The notes below the pieces were generated by a model, which saw only the letters and a list, made by a program, of their open reading frames with translations, ran no database searches and was not told the DNA's origin. The position numbers were made by a program, and so were the translations under genes. 6,972 nucleotides of DNA from Actinomycetes bacterium (lineage in GTDB: Bacteria; Actinomycetota; Actinomycetes; Mycobacteriales; Mycobacteriaceae). The stretch spans positions 1 through 6,972 of the forward strand of contig JAEZKH010000212.1 of NCBI GenBank assembly GCA_023415515.1. Reading direction: 5' to 3'. Position 1 is the first letter of the stretch. Each line of letters begins with the position of its first letter. This document shows positions 1 through 6,914 of the stretch, piece after piece.

Positions 1-720
1 GTTGTAGCCGGGCTCGTACGGTCCGCCGATGTCGACCACGACGATATCGCCGACGCGCAGCTCCCGATCTGAGCATTCGTGGTGCGGGTCTGCGCCATGC
101 GGACCCGACCCGACGATGATGAACGCCACCTCCGAATGTCCCTCGGCGACAATTGCTTCGGCGATGTCCGCAGCCACGTCTGCTTCGGTGCGCCCTGGCA
201 CCAGGAATTCCGGCACACGTGCGTGCACCCTGTCGATCGCCGCGCCCGCCTTCCGCAGCGCGTCGATCTCCGCGCCGTCCTTGATCATCCGCAGGCGGCG
301 CAACACGTCCGTCGCGAGCACAGGCACCGCGCCGAGGACCTCGGCCAGCGGCAGCAGATGTAGCGCGGGCATCGCATCCGTGACCGCCACGGCCGCAGGC
401 GCGCCGTCGAGCGCTTCGGCCACCACCCGGTACGGGTCGTCGCCGTCGACCCAATCCCGCACCGCGATACCGAGTTCGGCGGCAGCCGACTCCTTCAGTG
501 ACGCCAACTCGAGCCGCGGCACCACGATGGTCGGCTCACCTGCGGCAGGCAGCACCAGCGCGGTCAACCGCTCGAACGTCTGCGCGCGCGACCCGATCAG
601 GTACCGCAGGTCGTAGCCGGGCGTGATGACCAGCCCGGCCAGACCGGCGTCTGCTGCAGCCGCCGAAGCCGCCCTGAGTCGTTGCGCATACACCTCGGTG
701 CTGAACCGGCCCGCTGTCAT
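1..720 (-). CDS. pepE: PepE-type M24 metallopeptidase (Xaa-Pro dipeptidase family), partial: C-terminus beyond left edge
   Basis: This is the first 240 codons of a cytoplasmic M24 ('pita-bread') dipeptidase, a family that hydrolyses dipeptides with C-terminal proline using two metal ions. The frame is open from the ATG at 720 to the window edge. Residues about 9-138 look like the creatinase/prolidase N-terminal domain. The catalytic domain begins near 143 with the conserved RMIKDGAEIDALRKA segment. The family histidine region is seen as GPHGADPHHE (206-215), and the first metal-binding aspartate as D230 in VVVDIGG. The remaining ligands (second Asp, His, two Glu) lie beyond the edge. Family members run to roughly 370 residues, so about a third is missing. 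The start lies 10 bp after the stop of the VOC gene, with only a weak ribosome site, so co-transcription and translational coupling are likely. The name follows resemblance and gene order to mycobacterial pepE (Rv2089c); the family is certain, the substrate is not. Confidence 0.9.
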   Translation of the reverse strand, partial: MTAGRFSTEVYAQRLRAASAAAADAGLAGLVITPGYDLRYLIGSRAQTFERLTALVLPAAGEPTIVVPRLELASLKESAAAELGIAVRDWVDGDDPYRVVAEALDGAPAAVAVTDAMPALHLLPLAEVLGAVPVLATDVLRRLRMIKDGAEIDALRKAGAAIDRVHARVPEFLVPGRTEADVAADIAEAIVAEGHSEVAFIIVGSGPHGADPHHECSDRELRVGDIVVVDIGGPYEPGYN

Positions 721-730
721 GGCAGCCAGG

Positions 731-1126
731 CTAATCGGGGTCCGAATAGCTGGCGACCTCCACCAGGTTGCCGTCCGGGTCGCGGCAGTAGTGCGACGTC
801 ATCGGGCCGAGCGCGCCCGTCTTGGTGACCGGCCCCTCCGTGATCACCACGCCGCAGGAGCGCAGGTGCGCACCGACCTCGTCGGGGCTCACCTCGGCGA
901 TGAAGCAGAGGTCGAGCGATCCCGGGGCGTCGACATCGCCCGTCTTCCAGTTCGGCGCGCCAGTGGGCCGCACGTTGATTTTCTGGTTTCCGAATCGCAG
1001 CGCCACCCGCCCCTCGCCGAAGACTTCGCGCTGCATGCCGAGCACCCGCACGTACCAGGCTGCGACGGCGTCGACGTCGGTGGTGTTGAGGACGACGTGG
1101 TCGATTCGATTCACGCTGAAGGCCAT
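731..1126 (-). CDS. VOC-fold protein, GLOD5-like glyoxalase domain protein
   Basis: This 131-residue protein is one vicinal-oxygen-chelate module pair. The first module starts with [11 protein letters not shown], which places the usual first-strand metal ligand at H10. The second starts near residue 70 (GSLDLCFI) and ends with [13 protein letters not shown], whose E123 is the usual last-strand ligand. The stretches [36 protein letters not shown] and [10 protein letters not shown] closely resemble the GLOD5 subfamily (glyoxalase domain-containing protein 5), whose substrate is not firmly established. The position where many VOC enzymes carry a second histidine is D72 here, so classical glyoxalase I activity should not be assumed. 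The ATG at 1126 has no well-spaced Shine-Dalgarno. A TAnnnT -10 ends five bases upstream of it, which suggests a leaderless mRNA. pepE follows after 10 bp. It may act in aldehyde or xenobiotic detoxification, but this is inference only. Confidence 0.9.
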   Translation of the reverse strand: MAFSVNRIDHVVLNTTDVDAVAAWYVRVLGMQREVFGEGRVALRFGNQKINVRPTGAPNWKTGDVDAPGSLDLCFIAEVSPDEVGAHLRSCGVVITEGPVTKTGALGPMTSHYCRDPDGNLVEVASYSDPD

Positions 1127-1131
1127 ACCCC

Positions 1132-1137
1132 ACGCTA
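1132..1137 (-). promoter_or_regulatory. Candidate -10 element for the VOC-pepE unit (leaderless)
   Basis: Read leftward, the hexamer TAGCGT fits the mycobacterial -10 consensus TAnnnT. Five bases separate it from the A of the VOC ATG at 1126, so transcription would begin at or next to the start codon. Leaderless transcripts are common in mycobacteria. No convincing -35 is seen, which is normal for these promoters. It shares its TA step with the -10 on the opposite strand. Confidence 0.45.
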
Positions 1138-1141
1138 CTGT
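1136..1141 (+). promoter_or_regulatory. Candidate -10 element for the 5'-3' exonuclease gene (leaderless)
   Basis: TACTGT fits TAnnnT. Eight bases separate it from the GTG at 1150, which would make that GTG the first or nearly first codon of a leaderless transcript. The GTG at 1144 is only two bases away, so a transcript from this promoter could not use it. It overlaps the opposing -10 at 1132-1137 by two bases. Confidence 0.45.
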
Positions 1142-1149
1142 CGGTGACC

Positions 1150-2103
1150 GTGTCAGCTCCTGTGTTACTGCTCGACGGCGCCAGCATGTGGTTTCGCTCC
1201 TACTTCGGCGTCCCCTCGTCGATCACCGCCCCTGACGGCAGGCCCGTCAACGCCGTGCGGGGGTTCCTGGACGCCGTCGCCACCGTGATCACCCGCGAAC
1301 GCCCGCACCGCCTCGTGGTGTGCCGCGACGACGACTGGCGCCCGCAGTGGCGAGTGGACCTGATTCCCTCCTACAAGGCACACCGCGTCGCCGAAGAGGA
1401 GCCTGAGGGCCGGCCCGACATCGAAGAGGTCCCCGACGATCTCAGCCCGCAGGTCGACATGATCATGGAAATCCTTGACGCCTTCGGCATCCCCACCGCA
1501 GGGGCCCCCGACTGCGAGGCCGACGACGTGCTCGGCACCCTGGCCAGCAGGGAACGCACGGACCCTGTCGTCGTCGTCAGCGGTGACCGTGACCTCCTTC
1601 AACTGGTTCGCGACGAGCCGGTGCCGGTGCGCGTGCTGTACCTCGGCCGCGGCCTGGCGAAGGCGACGAAGTGGGGACCCACGGAGGTCGCCGACACCTA
1701 CAACGTCCCGCTCGACCGCGCCGGCGCCGCATACGCCGAATTGGCTCTGCTTCGCGGTGATCCGTCCGACGGCCTGCCGGGCGTGCCGGGGATCGGCGAG
1801 AAGACGGCCGCTACCCTTCTCGCGCAGCACGGTTCGCTGGAGCGGATTCTCGCCGCCGCACACGACCCGAAGTCGAAGATGTCGAAGGCTCATCGGACGA
1901 AGCTGCTCGCGGCCACCGACTACATCGAGGCCGCCGAACCTGTCGTCAAGGTGGCGCTCGACGCCGACGTGAACTTCTCGACGCCGTCGGATTCGCTTCC
2001 GCTGGCCGCCGAGCATCCGCGCAAAGTTGCGACACTGGCCGCGCAGTACGGCGTCACGTCGTCGATCGGCCGCCTGCAGAAGGCACTCGACGCGCTCGAG
2101 TAG
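1150..2103 (+). CDS. Stand-alone 5'-3' exonuclease / flap endonuclease (Pol I N-terminal-like, H3TH)
   Basis: The product (317 residues from GTG 1150; 319 from GTG 1144) is a cytoplasmic metal-dependent nuclease related to the 5'-nuclease domain of DNA polymerase I, without a polymerase part. All expected metal-binding acids are visible (numbering from 1150). These are D9 in [11 protein letters not shown], an Asp in the [11 protein letters not shown] segment (about D61), and E123/D125/D126 in CEADDVLG. The others are D146 and D148 in SGDRDLLQL, and D204 and D207 in [10 protein letters not shown]. The helical-arch motif YKAHR follows the second Asp. The helix-3-turn-helix DNA-binding motif covers about 208-235 ([16 protein letters not shown]). 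It therefore looks active on 5' flaps or RNA primers, for example in lagging-strand maturation or repair; that role is family knowledge. It corresponds to Rv2090 by gene order. Neither start has a Shine-Dalgarno; 1150 is preferred because of the -10 spacing. The stop is 6 bp from the convergent DUF4333 gene. Confidence 0.92.
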   Translation: MSAPVLLLDGASMWFRSYFGVPSSITAPDGRPVNAVRGFLDAVATVITRERPHRLVVCRDDDWRPQWRVDLIPSYKAHRVAEEEPEGRPDIEEVPDDLSPQVDMIMEILDAFGIPTAGAPDCEADDVLGTLASRERTDPVVVVSGDRDLLQLVRDEPVPVRVLYLGRGLAKATKWGPTEVADTYNVPLDRAGAAYAELALLRGDPSDGLPGVPGIGEKTAATLLAQHGSLERILAAAHDPKSKMSKAHRTKLLAATDYIEAAEPVVKVALDADVNFSTPSDSLPLAAEHPRKVATLAAQYGVTSSIGRLQKALDALE

Positions 2104-2104
2104 A

Positions 2105-2119
2105 CCCGACTACTTCGGG
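2105..2119. terminator. Short hairpin at the convergent gene junction, possible weak bidirectional terminator
   Basis: CCCGA, five loop bases and TCGGG form a 5-bp stem in the junction between the exonuclease stop (2101-2103) and the DUF4333 stop (2110-2112). The second gene's stop lies in the loop. There is no T tract on either strand, so a classical intrinsic terminator is not supported. No better terminator is seen between the two genes. Confidence 0.25.
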
Positions 2120-2832
2120 CGGCCGACCTCGTAGGTGCCGTCGTTGTCCTGGAACGTCACCGTCACCTGGCGCTTGGTGCCGTCGATGCTGACCTCGCAG
2201 TCGAACGTCTCGCCCTTCTTCACGGTCGGGCTCTGGCCGTCATTGCACTTGACGTCCTTGACGTTCTTCGCGCCGTAGCCGTTCGATTCGTCGGTGAGGA
2301 TCTGCTGAACACCGGTTTGTGCGGCTTGCACGTCCAACTTCGTGGTCACGAAGAAGCCGGGTTTCCAGAAGCCCAGCACCGCGACCGCCGCGACGACGAT
2401 CGCGGCGAGCAGTCCGATGATGCCGCCGACGAGCGCCAGCGAGCGCTTTGAACCCTCGGGGCTCTCGGTCGAGCCGAACTGTGGGTACTGGCCGAACTGG
2501 CCGGGCTGTTGACCGTACTGACCCGGCTGGCCGTACTGGCCCGGCTGCTGGCCGTACTGCGGATAGGCCTGCTGGGTGTAGTCCGGCGGCGGTTGCTGGC
2601 CGTACTGCTGCTCGGGGCCGGGGTACTGCTGCGGCTGCTGGTACTGCGGCTGACCGGGCTGCTGATAGGGGTATTGCTGCGGCGGATAGGCGGGCGGCTG
2701 CTGCTGCCATGCGGGATCCGCACCGGGTGCGGGCTGCTGCCACGCGGGCGGCTGCTGTTGCGACGGATCGCTCGACGGCTGGTCCTGACCCGGCCACGGC
2801 TGCGTCTGGTCAGGTCCTTGCGGTCCGCTCAT
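2110..2832 (-). CDS. Pro/Gln/Tyr-rich single-pass membrane protein with C-terminal DUF4333-like domain
   Basis: The function of this 240-residue protein is unknown. Residues 1-120 are low complexity (Pro, Gln, Gly, Tyr, Trp) with YGQQPGQ-like repeats. Residues 131-155 ([20 protein letters not shown] onward) form one strong membrane helix preceded by SKR. Residues about 157-240 are a compact extracytoplasmic domain resembling the actinobacterial DUF4333 family, with [26 protein letters not shown] and [12 protein letters not shown]. Cysteines C196 and C212 could form a disulfide outside the cell. There is no cleavable signal peptide, so the disordered N-terminus should face the cytoplasm (N-in). 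The ATG at 2832 has a good Shine-Dalgarno (AGGGAGAG). The gene lies 44 bp after helY and is probably the last gene of the leftward operon. It corresponds to Rv2091c by order and architecture. The DUF4333 assignment is by eye. Confidence 0.88.
   Translation of the reverse strand: MSGPQGPDQTQPWPGQDQPSSDPSQQQPPAWQQPAPGADPAWQQQPPAYPPQQYPYQQPGQPQYQQPQQYPGPEQQYGQQPPPDYTQQAYPQYGQQPGQYGQPGQYGQQPGQFGQYPQFGSTESPEGSKRSLALVGGIIGLLAAIVVAAVAVLGFWKPGFFVTTKLDVQAAQTGVQQILTDESNGYGAKNVKDVKCNDGQSPTVKKGETFDCEVSIDGTKRQVTVTFQDNDGTYEVGRPK
2473..2832 (-). repeat. Low-complexity Pro/Gln/Gly/Tyr-rich coding repeat
   Basis: The first 120 codons of the DUF4333 protein use a small set of CAG/CCG/TAC/GGC-type codons. They contain imperfect tandem units such as [20 protein letters not shown] and QFGQYPQFG, clearest at 2473-2559 (residues 92-120). 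Near-identical 15-21-bp units in tandem could change copy number by slippage while staying in frame. Confidence 0.75.
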
Positions 2833-2835
2833 CGT

Positions 2836-2843
2836 CTCTCCCT
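2836..2843 (-). promoter_or_regulatory. Ribosome binding site of the DUF4333 protein gene
   Basis: AGGGAGAG lies three bases before the ATG at 2832, with its GGGAG core about six bases upstream. This fixes the start. It also shows that the gene is translated independently of helY, whose stop is 44 bp upstream. Confidence 0.7.
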
Positions 2844-2876
2844 GAAGTTCCCGGCATCGCTGATACTGCCGACACC

Positions 2877-5627
2877 TTACCCTGCATCAACAGCCACGAC
2901 GCCGCGCCGAACGTCGGCGATTGCGCGTTTCGCGGCGCCTCGGAGTTCCGCCGTCGGGGCGGCATTGCGCACCTGGTCGGCGAGATCGAGCACCTGACGA
3001 CACCACCTCACGAAGTCGCCCGCCGACATCGGCGCGCCGGTGCGCCCCACATCTGATGCGTCGAGCGCGGACGCCAGGTCACCGGTGGTTGCCCACCGGT
3101 ACACGGCCGCGACGAAACCCTCGTCGGGCTCACGGCTCAGCGCGATCCGATGCCGCTGCTCATCGGTGCGCAACTCGGCGGTCAGCCTTCGGGTGTCGGC
3201 GAGTGCGCGTCGCAGCTTTGCGGTGGGGATCTCGGCGGCCTGGGGGGTCGCCGCATCGCCGCGGGATTCGTAGAGCACAGCCGAGAGCACGCCGGCCAAC
3301 TCCGCGGGCGTCAACCCCTCCCATGCGCCGGCCCGCAGGCATTCGGCAACGAGCAGGTCGCTTTCGCTGTAGATGCGAGCCAGCAGCCTGCCGTCGTCGG
3401 TCACCCGCGGGCTGCCGTCGGCGTCGCGGATGAACCCGCGCTCGGTGAGCAGCACGACGATCCGGTCGAACGTCCTGGCCAGCGAGTTCGTCGCCGCCGC
3501 CACCTTCTGCTGTATCTGCTCGTTGTCCCGTTCGATGCGCAGGTACCTCTCGGCCAACCGCACCTTCTCCTCGCGGTCGGCCAACCGGTGGGCAGGATGG
3601 CGCTGCAGTTGTTCGCGTAGTCCGGCGAGGTCGGGGTCGACGTCGTGGTCGCGCGGCGGGCCGCTGCGCCTGCCCTTGGGGACCGACATGCCCTCGGTGG
3701 CCGACCGCAGCGCAGAGGCGAGATCGCGGCGCACCCGCGGTTGACGGTGCTCGACCCGCTTGGGCAGCGTCATCGTTCCGACCTTCGCCGACGCGCCCGC
3801 GTAGTCGGCCGACGAAATCCGGCCCGCCCAACGGTTCTCGGTCAACACCAACGGCCGCGGATCCTCCTCGTCGCGGGCGGCCTCCAGCACCACGGCCAAA
3901 CCGGCGCGTCGTCCGCTGGCGATGTTGACGATGTCGCCGCGGCGCAACGCCGAGAGTGCATCGTTGACTGCGCGTCTGCGTTGCACTCGCGACGCGCGCG
4001 CCTGCGCCTTCTCACGCTGGTTGATCTGGGCGCGCAATCGCGCGTATTCGAGGACCGGCGCGTCCCGTCCGCCGAGTTCGGCGGCGATCTCGTCGAGCAT
4101 CTTCTCGCCGCGATCGATGCCGCGAACCAGTCCGACGACCGAGCGGTCCGCCTGATACTGCGCGAAGGAGGACTCCAACAGTTTGTGCGCCTGGGTCGGT
4201 CCCATCTGGTTCACCAGGTTGATGGTCATGTTGTATGACGGCGCGAACGAACTTCGCAGCGGGAAGGTGCGGGTCGACGCCAGACCCGCTACCTCCGCGG
4301 GATCCACATCCGGCGTCCACAACACCACCGCGTGGCCTTCGACGTCGATACCGCGTCGGCCCGCACGGCCGGTCAACTGGGTGTACTCGCCGGGAGTCAA
4401 CTGGACGTGCTGCTCGCCATCGAACTTGATCAACCGCTCGAGGACGACGGTACGGGCGGGCATGTTGATCCCCAGAGCGAGTGTCTCCGTGGCGAACACG
4501 GCCTTCACCAAGCCTTCGGTGAACAACTCCTCCACCGTGTGGCGAAACGCGGGCAGCATTCCGGCGTGGTGTGCGGCGACGCCGCGCAACAGCCCGTCGC
4601 GCCACTCGTGATAGCCGAGCACCACCAGATCGGAGTCCGACAGGTCGGCGCAGCGGCGGTCGACGATTTCGGCTATGCGGGCCCGCTCCGTGTCGGTCGT
4701 CAGCCGCAGCGACGAGCGCAGGCACTGCTTGACCGCGGCGTCGCAGCCCGCCCGCGAGAAGATGAACGTGATGGCGGGCAGCAGCTGTTCGGCTTCCAGC
4801 AGTTCGATGACATCAGGGCGCGACGGGCCACGGTTGATGCTCGGTCGCCGTCCTCGGTGGTCACCTCCCCCTCGCCCGCGCGGGCGCCAGTCGGCAAGCC
4901 GGTCGGCCTCACGCCGATGTGCGATGTGCCGCAACAGTTGGGGGTCCACCAGGAGTTGGCGGGCGTTCGACGTGGCACCGCCGGCGCGATAGTCGAAGAG
5001 GTCGAACAACCGCTTGCCGACCATGACGTGCTGCCAGAGCGGTACCGGCCGGTGCTCGTCGACGACCACCGTGGTGTCTCCACGCACTGTCTGGATCCAG
5101 CTGCCGAACTCCTCGGCATTGCTGACCGTCGCCGAAAGGCTGACCAGCCGAACATCTTCCGGCAGATGCAGGATCACCTCTTCCCATACCGCACCGCGCA
5201 TCCGGTCGGCGAGGAAGTGCACCTCGTCCATCACGACGTGCGAAAGGCCCTGCAGTGTATGCGAATCCGCGTACAGCATGTTGCGAAGTACTTCGGTGGT
5301 CATCACCACAACCGGCGCGTCCCCGTTGATCGACTGGTCGCCGGTCAGCAGACCGATGCTGTCGTGCCCGTATCGGCGCACCAGGTCGGCGTGCTTCTGG
5401 TTGCTCAGCGCCTTGATCGGTGTGGTGTAGAAGCACTTTCGGCCGGCCGCGAGGGCGAGGTGAACGGCGAACTCGCCCACCACCGTCTTCCCCGCACCGG
5501 TGGGGGCGCAGACCAGCACACCGTGCCCGTCCTCGAGCGCTTGGCAGGCACGCCGCTGGAAGTCGTCCAGCCGGAACGACAGTTGCTCGGTGAAGATGCC
5601 GAGTTCGCCGCTAAGTGGCGTCGTCAT
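2877..5627 (-). CDS. helY: Ski2/Mtr4-like superfamily 2 RNA helicase HelY
   Basis: This 916-residue protein belongs to the Ski2-like family, which in eukaryotes feeds RNA to the exosome; the bacterial role (RNA turnover or unwinding) is inferred. RecA domain 1 carries motif I APTGAGKT (41-48), Ia [11 protein letters not shown] (68-78), II DEVH (134-137) and [11 protein letters not shown] (163-170). RecA domain 2 carries motif [13 protein letters not shown] (380-391) and [12 protein letters not shown] (417-426). An Arg/Gly-rich, probably disordered insert (248-270) separates the two. Later parts include a KOW-like barrel segment ([19 protein letters not shown], 562-580), a family-like HPAH (677-680), a coiled segment (about 683-725) and a C-terminal DSHCT-like helical domain (about 740-916). 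All ATPase motifs look intact. The ATG at 5627 lies inside tatC (17-bp overlap) with no Shine-Dalgarno, so it is probably translated by coupling to tatC. It corresponds to Rv2092c. Confidence 0.95.
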   Translation of the reverse strand: MTTPLSGELGIFTEQLSFRLDDFQRRACQALEDGHGVLVCAPTGAGKTVVGEFAVHLALAAGRKCFYTTPIKALSNQKHADLVRRYGHDSIGLLTGDQSINGDAPVVVMTTEVLRNMLYADSHTLQGLSHVVMDEVHFLADRMRGAVWEEVILHLPEDVRLVSLSATVSNAEEFGSWIQTVRGDTTVVVDEHRPVPLWQHVMVGKRLFDLFDYRAGGATSNARQLLVDPQLLRHIAHRREADRLADWRPRGRGGGDHRGRRPSINRGPSRPDVIELLEAEQLLPAITFIFSRAGCDAAVKQCLRSSLRLTTDTERARIAEIVDRRCADLSDSDLVVLGYHEWRDGLLRGVAAHHAGMLPAFRHTVEELFTEGLVKAVFATETLALGINMPARTVVLERLIKFDGEQHVQLTPGEYTQLTGRAGRRGIDVEGHAVVLWTPDVDPAEVAGLASTRTFPLRSSFAPSYNMTINLVNQMGPTQAHKLLESSFAQYQADRSVVGLVRGIDRGEKMLDEIAAELGGRDAPVLEYARLRAQINQREKAQARASRVQRRRAVNDALSALRRGDIVNIASGRRAGLAVVLEAARDEEDPRPLVLTENRWAGRISSADYAGASAKVGTMTLPKRVEHRQPRVRRDLASALRSATEGMSVPKGRRSGPPRDHDVDPDLAGLREQLQRHPAHRLADREEKVRLAERYLRIERDNEQIQQKVAAATNSLARTFDRIVVLLTERGFIRDADGSPRVTDDGRLLARIYSESDLLVAECLRAGAWEGLTPAELAGVLSAVLYESRGDAATPQAAEIPTAKLRRALADTRRLTAELRTDEQRHRIALSREPDEGFVAAVYRWATTGDLASALDASDVGRTGAPMSAGDFVRWCRQVLDLADQVRNAAPTAELRGAAKRAIADVRRGVVAVDAG
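5611..5627 (-). other. tatC-helY reading-frame overlap
   Basis: The helY ATG (5627-5625) is read out of the tatC codons for the final Asp residues, and tatC stops with TAG at 5613-5611. The two frames share 17 bp and no Shine-Dalgarno precedes helY. Re-initiation or coupled translation by ribosomes finishing tatC is therefore the simplest reading. Confidence 0.85.
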
Positions 5628-6561
5628 CGACTACAACGCGCGATGAGGACGGCACGGCGGTAGGCGGCTCGATCGGTTCGACCGGTCCGATCACCGATGC
5701 CTGATCCTCAGGTACGTGTTCGAGCGCCTCGCGGCGAGCCTTGCGCCTGTCGTGAACGCGGGCGATCTGGATCGCGACCTCGAGCAGCATCGTCAGCGCC
5801 AGCGCGAGCGCGAGCATGGAGAACGGATCGGATCCCGGCGTCGCGAACGCCGCGAACACGAAGAGCCCGAAGATCAGGCCGCGCCGCCAGGCCTTGAGGC
5901 GGTCATAGGTCAGTACACCGACCAGGTTCAACATGATGATCAACAGCGGGAACTCGAAACTGATGCCGAACACCAGCAGCAGGTTGATCAGAAACCCGAA
6001 ATACTGCTCGCCCGACAGCGCGGTGACTTGGACGTCGCTGCCGACTGTCAGCAGGAAGTGCAGTGCTTTGGCCAGCACGACGTAGGCCAGCACCGCGCCC
6101 GCGACGAACAACACCGCGCCCACGCTCACGAACGCCATCGCGAAGCGGCGTTCCTTGCGGTACAGCCCAGGGGTGATGAACGCCCAGATCTGGTAGAGCC
6201 AGATCGGGCAGGCGAGGATGATGCCCGCGGTCAGCGACACCTTGAGCCGCAACATGAACTGGTCGAACGGTGCGGTTGCCAACAGCCGGCATTCGCCGTC
6301 GGGGGCGATCGTCGCCCGCGCCGAGGCGGGCAGCGAACAGTACGGCCCGCGCAACCACTCGCCGAGACTGTGGAAGCCGAAGAAGCTGTGGGTGTACCAG
6401 AAGAAGCCGATGATCGTGGTCAGCACGACGGCGGCGGCCGCGATCAGCAGCCTGTTGCGCAGCTCGCTGAGATGATCGACCAGCGACATCGTCCCGTCGG
6501 GATTGACCTTCGCGCGACGACGGCGAGGGTCCAGCCGCTTCAGGAACCCTGGGGTTTGCAC
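5611..6561 (-). CDS. tatC: Sec-independent (twin-arginine) translocase subunit TatC
   Basis: TatC is the six-helix membrane receptor that, usually with TatB, binds twin-arginine signal peptides and with TatA exports folded proteins. Signature segments are present. They are HLSELRNRL (30-38; E33 is the signal-peptide-binding Glu), [13 protein letters not shown] (98-110), and [22 protein letters not shown] (118-139; E137). Two more are [11 protein letters not shown] (198-208; E203) and [10 protein letters not shown] (241-250; D245). Hydrophobic helices lie near 38-58, 108-130, 140-165, 187-213, 228-242 and 246-266. Two cysteines (C75, C91) flank the first extracytoplasmic loop. The C-terminus (about 270-316) is a charged then Pro/acidic cytoplasmic tail, longer than in E. 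coli TatC. The start is GTG at 6561, with a weak TAGGCGAG ribosome site; the N-terminal [10 protein letters not shown] segment resembles mycobacterial TatC (Rv2093c). It lies 70 bp after tatA, and its end overlaps helY by 17 bp. Confidence 0.97.
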   Translation of the reverse strand: MQTPGFLKRLDPRRRRAKVNPDGTMSLVDHLSELRNRLLIAAAAVVLTTIIGFFWYTHSFFGFHSLGEWLRGPYCSLPASARATIAPDGECRLLATAPFDQFMLRLKVSLTAGIILACPIWLYQIWAFITPGLYRKERRFAMAFVSVGAVLFVAGAVLAYVVLAKALHFLLTVGSDVQVTALSGEQYFGFLINLLLVFGISFEFPLLIIMLNLVGVLTYDRLKAWRRGLIFGLFVFAAFATPGSDPFSMLALALALTMLLEVAIQIARVHDRRKARREALEHVPEDQASVIGPVEPIEPPTAVPSSSRVVVDDDAT

Positions 6562-6593
6562 GCAACTCGCCTAGGAATGTGTGGGCACGGGAA

Positions 6594-6625
6594 GTCGACG
6601 CGGCGTCATGCCGCGGGCGGTCGAC
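6594..6625 (-). promoter_or_regulatory. Intercistronic bulged hairpin between tatA and tatC
   Basis: In the 70-bp tatA-tatC gap, arms at 6594-6604 and 6610-6615 plus 6621-6625 pair over 11 bp around a 5-nt loop, with a 5-nt bulge (6616-6620). The inner stem is CGCGGC/GCCGCG, flanked by TCGAC/GTCGA. No T tract follows, so full termination is unlikely. A partial terminator, RNA-processing site or 3'-end protector that raises TatA over TatC would fit the known excess of TatA, but this is inference. Confidence 0.45.
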
Positions 6626-6631
6626 GTGGAC

Positions 6632-6907
6632 TCAGGCCGGGCGCTTGTCGCTGGGGTCGGACGCCGGGGCCGCATGGCCTGCGGCATCGGCCTGCGGCTG
6701 TGGAGCGGGTGGGTCGACGCGCTCCGAGGCGATCGCGGTCGCGGGCTTGTCGGCGTCGGACTTGTCCTTCATCTCCTTGACCTCGGACTTGAAGATCCGC
6801 ATCGACTGGCCCAGCGAGCGCGCGGCGTCGGGGAGCTTTTTCGCGCCGAACAGCAGAACGAAGACAGCGATGACGATCACCCAGTGCCAGGGTTGTAAAC
6901 CGCCCAA
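6632..6907 (-). CDS. tatA: Sec-independent (twin-arginine) translocase subunit TatA
   Basis: TatA oligomerises to let folded twin-arginine substrates cross the membrane. With the TTG start at 6907 the protein has 91 residues. It has a short N-terminus MGGLQPWHW, one membrane helix (about 6-20, [10 protein letters not shown]), and the conserved FG hinge (F20-G21) followed by [22 protein letters not shown]. The last is the amphipathic helix (about 22-44). A charged, Pro/Ala-rich disordered tail (45-91) completes it. The frame stays open upstream to 6967, but the family N-terminus matches the residues just after TTG. A GGAGGT at 6920-6915 sits eight bases from that codon, so TTG is preferred over the GTG at 6916, which lies within the Shine-Dalgarno. 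It is upstream of tatC in the same direction and corresponds to Rv2094c. No tatB is present in the window. Confidence 0.95.
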   Translation of the reverse strand: MGGLQPWHWVIVIAVFVLLFGAKKLPDAARSLGQSMRIFKSEVKEMKDKSDADKPATAIASERVDPPAPQPQADAAGHAAPASDPSDKRPA

Positions 6908-6914
6908 TTTGGTC

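Noticed and set aside
29..616. A 195-codon plus-strand open frame at the left edge
   Set aside because: It is Ser/Thr/Ala/Arg-rich, without a recognisable domain, and antisense to pepE, whose peptidase motifs are clear.
2473..2559. Tandem repeats considered as a CRISPR array or intergenic repeat element
   Set aside because: The units are short, imperfect, without spacers and in frame inside a coding region, so they encode a low-complexity protein tail.
2833..2876. A promoter or terminator in the 44-bp helY to DUF4333 gap
   Set aside because: Only a 5-bp stem with a 10-base loop (CGGCA/TGCCG) and no TAnnnT hexamer was found, which is too weak to call beyond the ribosome site.
2448..3056. Plus-strand frames of 202 and 162 codons opposite the Pro/Gln repeat
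   Set aside because: Their Ala/Arg- and Leu/Arg-rich repeats are the reverse complement of the CAG/CCG/TAC repeat of the DUF4333 gene. No ribosome site or family resemblance was seen.
4332..5663. A 443-codon plus-strand open frame opposite helY
   Set aside because: It lies antisense to a helicase with every family motif intact. Its translation resembles no family I know, and long antisense frames are common in high-GC DNA.
5716..6780. A 354-codon plus-strand open frame opposite tatC and part of tatA
   Set aside because: It is rich in Arg, Gln, Glu and His with no domain, as expected for the complement of membrane-helix codons. tatC is unmistakable on the other strand.
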